The notes beneath the pieces are model-generated. The model was not told the DNA's origin, made no database searches, and was given only the letters and a program-made list of their open reading frames with translations. This document shows positions 5,261 to 5,904 of a stretch of 5,904 nt of DNA, piece by piece (position 1 is the stretch's first letter; every line of letters starts with the position of its first letter). Made by a program: the position numbers and the translations under genes. This DNA is from JAJVID01 sp036565725 (lineage in GTDB: Bacteria; Acidobacteriota; Blastocatellia; RBC074): positions 1 to 5,904 of the forward strand of contig DATCXQ010000269.1 of assembly GCA_036565725.1 (NCBI GenBank), read 5' to 3'.

Positions 5261-5904
5261 TCATCGCGAAAATTGCGCTTCCTCGGTCGAGCCGGTTAAC
5301 GCCGTCGTGGACGAAGCGCCGCCGGCGATCGTCTGCGCGATGGCGTCGAAATATCCCGCGCCGACGAAGGCCTGATGCTTGACGGCGCGGTAGCCGTGCT
5401 CGGCCTCGGCGGCGAATTCCGCCTCCTGTAAACGCGCGTATGCGGCCATGCCGTTTTCGCGGTAATCCCGCGCCAGATCGAATATGCTGTAGTTGAGCGT
5501 GTGGAAACCGGCCAGCGTGACGAACTGGAATTTGTAGCCCATCCGCCCCAGTTCGGCCTGGAAGCGCGCGATGGTCTCGGGGTCCAGTTTCTTCTTCCAG
5601 TTGAACGAGGGCGAGCAGTTGTAAGCCAGGAGCTTGCCCGGAAATTCCGCGTGGATCGCCTCGGCGAACTCGCGCGCCTCGCCGAGGTCAGGCTCGGAGG
5701 TTTCACACCAGACCATGTCGGAGTATGGCGCGTAAGCCAGACCACGCGCGATGGCCTGATTCAGGCCGCCCGTCACGCGGTAGAAGCCTTCAACTGTGCG
5801 CTCGCCGGTGAGGAAAGCGCGGTCGCGCTCGTCGACGTCACTTGTCAGCAGGGTGGCGGAATTGGCGTCGGTGCGGGCGATCAGGATAGTCGGCGCGCCC
5901 ATCA
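5261..5904 (-). CDS. aceA: Isocitrate lyase, C-terminal half (cut by right edge)
   Basis: Isocitrate lyase splits isocitrate into glyoxylate and succinate, the first step of the glyoxylate shunt that lets cells grow on acetate and fatty acids. The window holds the last 213 residues from the Met codon at 5900-5902, plus part of the preceding codon, ending at TGA (5261-5263). The family is about 430 residues, so roughly half is present. ARTDA near the edge, TGERT (about 32-36 of the fragment), the active-site stretch NCSPSFNW (about 94-101), GYKFQFVTLAG and the near-terminal TALTGSTEE all match isocitrate lyase closely as I recall it from E. coli AceA. The catalytic KKCGH loop lies outside the window. 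The Met at the edge is internal, not the start. The gene converges on the oxidoreductase gene, 302 bp away, and is probably unrelated to the pectin-type genes. Confidence 0.95.
   Translation of the reverse strand, partial: MGAPTILIARTDANSATLLTSDVDERDRAFLTGERTVEGFYRVTGGLNQAIARGLAYAPYSDMVWCETSEPDLGEAREFAEAIHAEFPGKLLAYNCSPSFNWKKKLDPETIARFQAELGRMGYKFQFVTLAGFHTLNYSIFDLARDYRENGMAAYARLQEAEFAAEAEHGYRAVKHQAFVGAGYFDAIAQTIAGGASSTTALTGSTEEAQFSR

Noticed and set aside
4931..5375. Open frames crossing the convergent gap, with similar peptides on both strands (MSAPV...PGQTHRSAPT).
   Set aside because: The matching peptides arise because both strands read the same inverted repeat at 4988-5065; no ribosome site or domain supports a gene.

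Overview
The window is a high-GC bacterial segment (my impression is around 60%) carrying five protein genes, two of them cut by the window edges. A Tat-signal Gfo/Idh/MocA oxidoreductase, a GH106 rhamnosidase, a ROK repressor and several kinds of long intergenic inverted repeats together suggest an Acidobacteriota-like genome, or a planctomycete/verrucomicrobial relative. This placement is inference; no marker gene is present.

Layout. Three genes read leftward: a ROK-family repressor (3174 to 1954), a KdgF-like cupin (1814 to 1437) and the N-terminal 410 residues of an exported GH106 alpha-L-rhamnosidase (1231 to beyond the left edge). Divergently, after a 503-bp regulatory gap, a Gfo/Idh/MocA oxidoreductase with a twin-arginine leader reads rightward (3678 to 4958). 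Convergent with it, the C-terminal half of isocitrate lyase (aceA) enters from the right edge and stops at 5261.

How the genes may work together. KdgF-type cupins open the 4,5-unsaturated uronates released by pectin and alginate lyases. GH106 enzymes remove alpha-L-rhamnose from pectic polysaccharides. With a sugar-type repressor and a sugar-type oxidoreductase, the left four genes look like part of a pectin/rhamnogalacturonan utilisation locus. The best regulatory evidence is a shared dyad, TTGTC-N9-GACAA. One copy lies 10-30 bp before the ROK start codon and another lies upstream of the oxidoreductase gene. I infer this is the ROK operator. The ROK protein has lost both the phosphate-loop glycines and the catalytic Asp of sugar kinases but keeps its zinc site.

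The gaps are rich in structure. Three perfect inverted repeats, unrelated in sequence, each have arms of exactly 30 bp (1275-1383, 4988-5065, 5117-5196). A fourth, imperfect one is built of CACAGAG units (1856-1934). Two of them consist of arms that are themselves hairpins, like paired REP elements. I found no RNA gene, CRISPR array, insertion sequence or defence system, and nothing that I can defend as a wholly new system.
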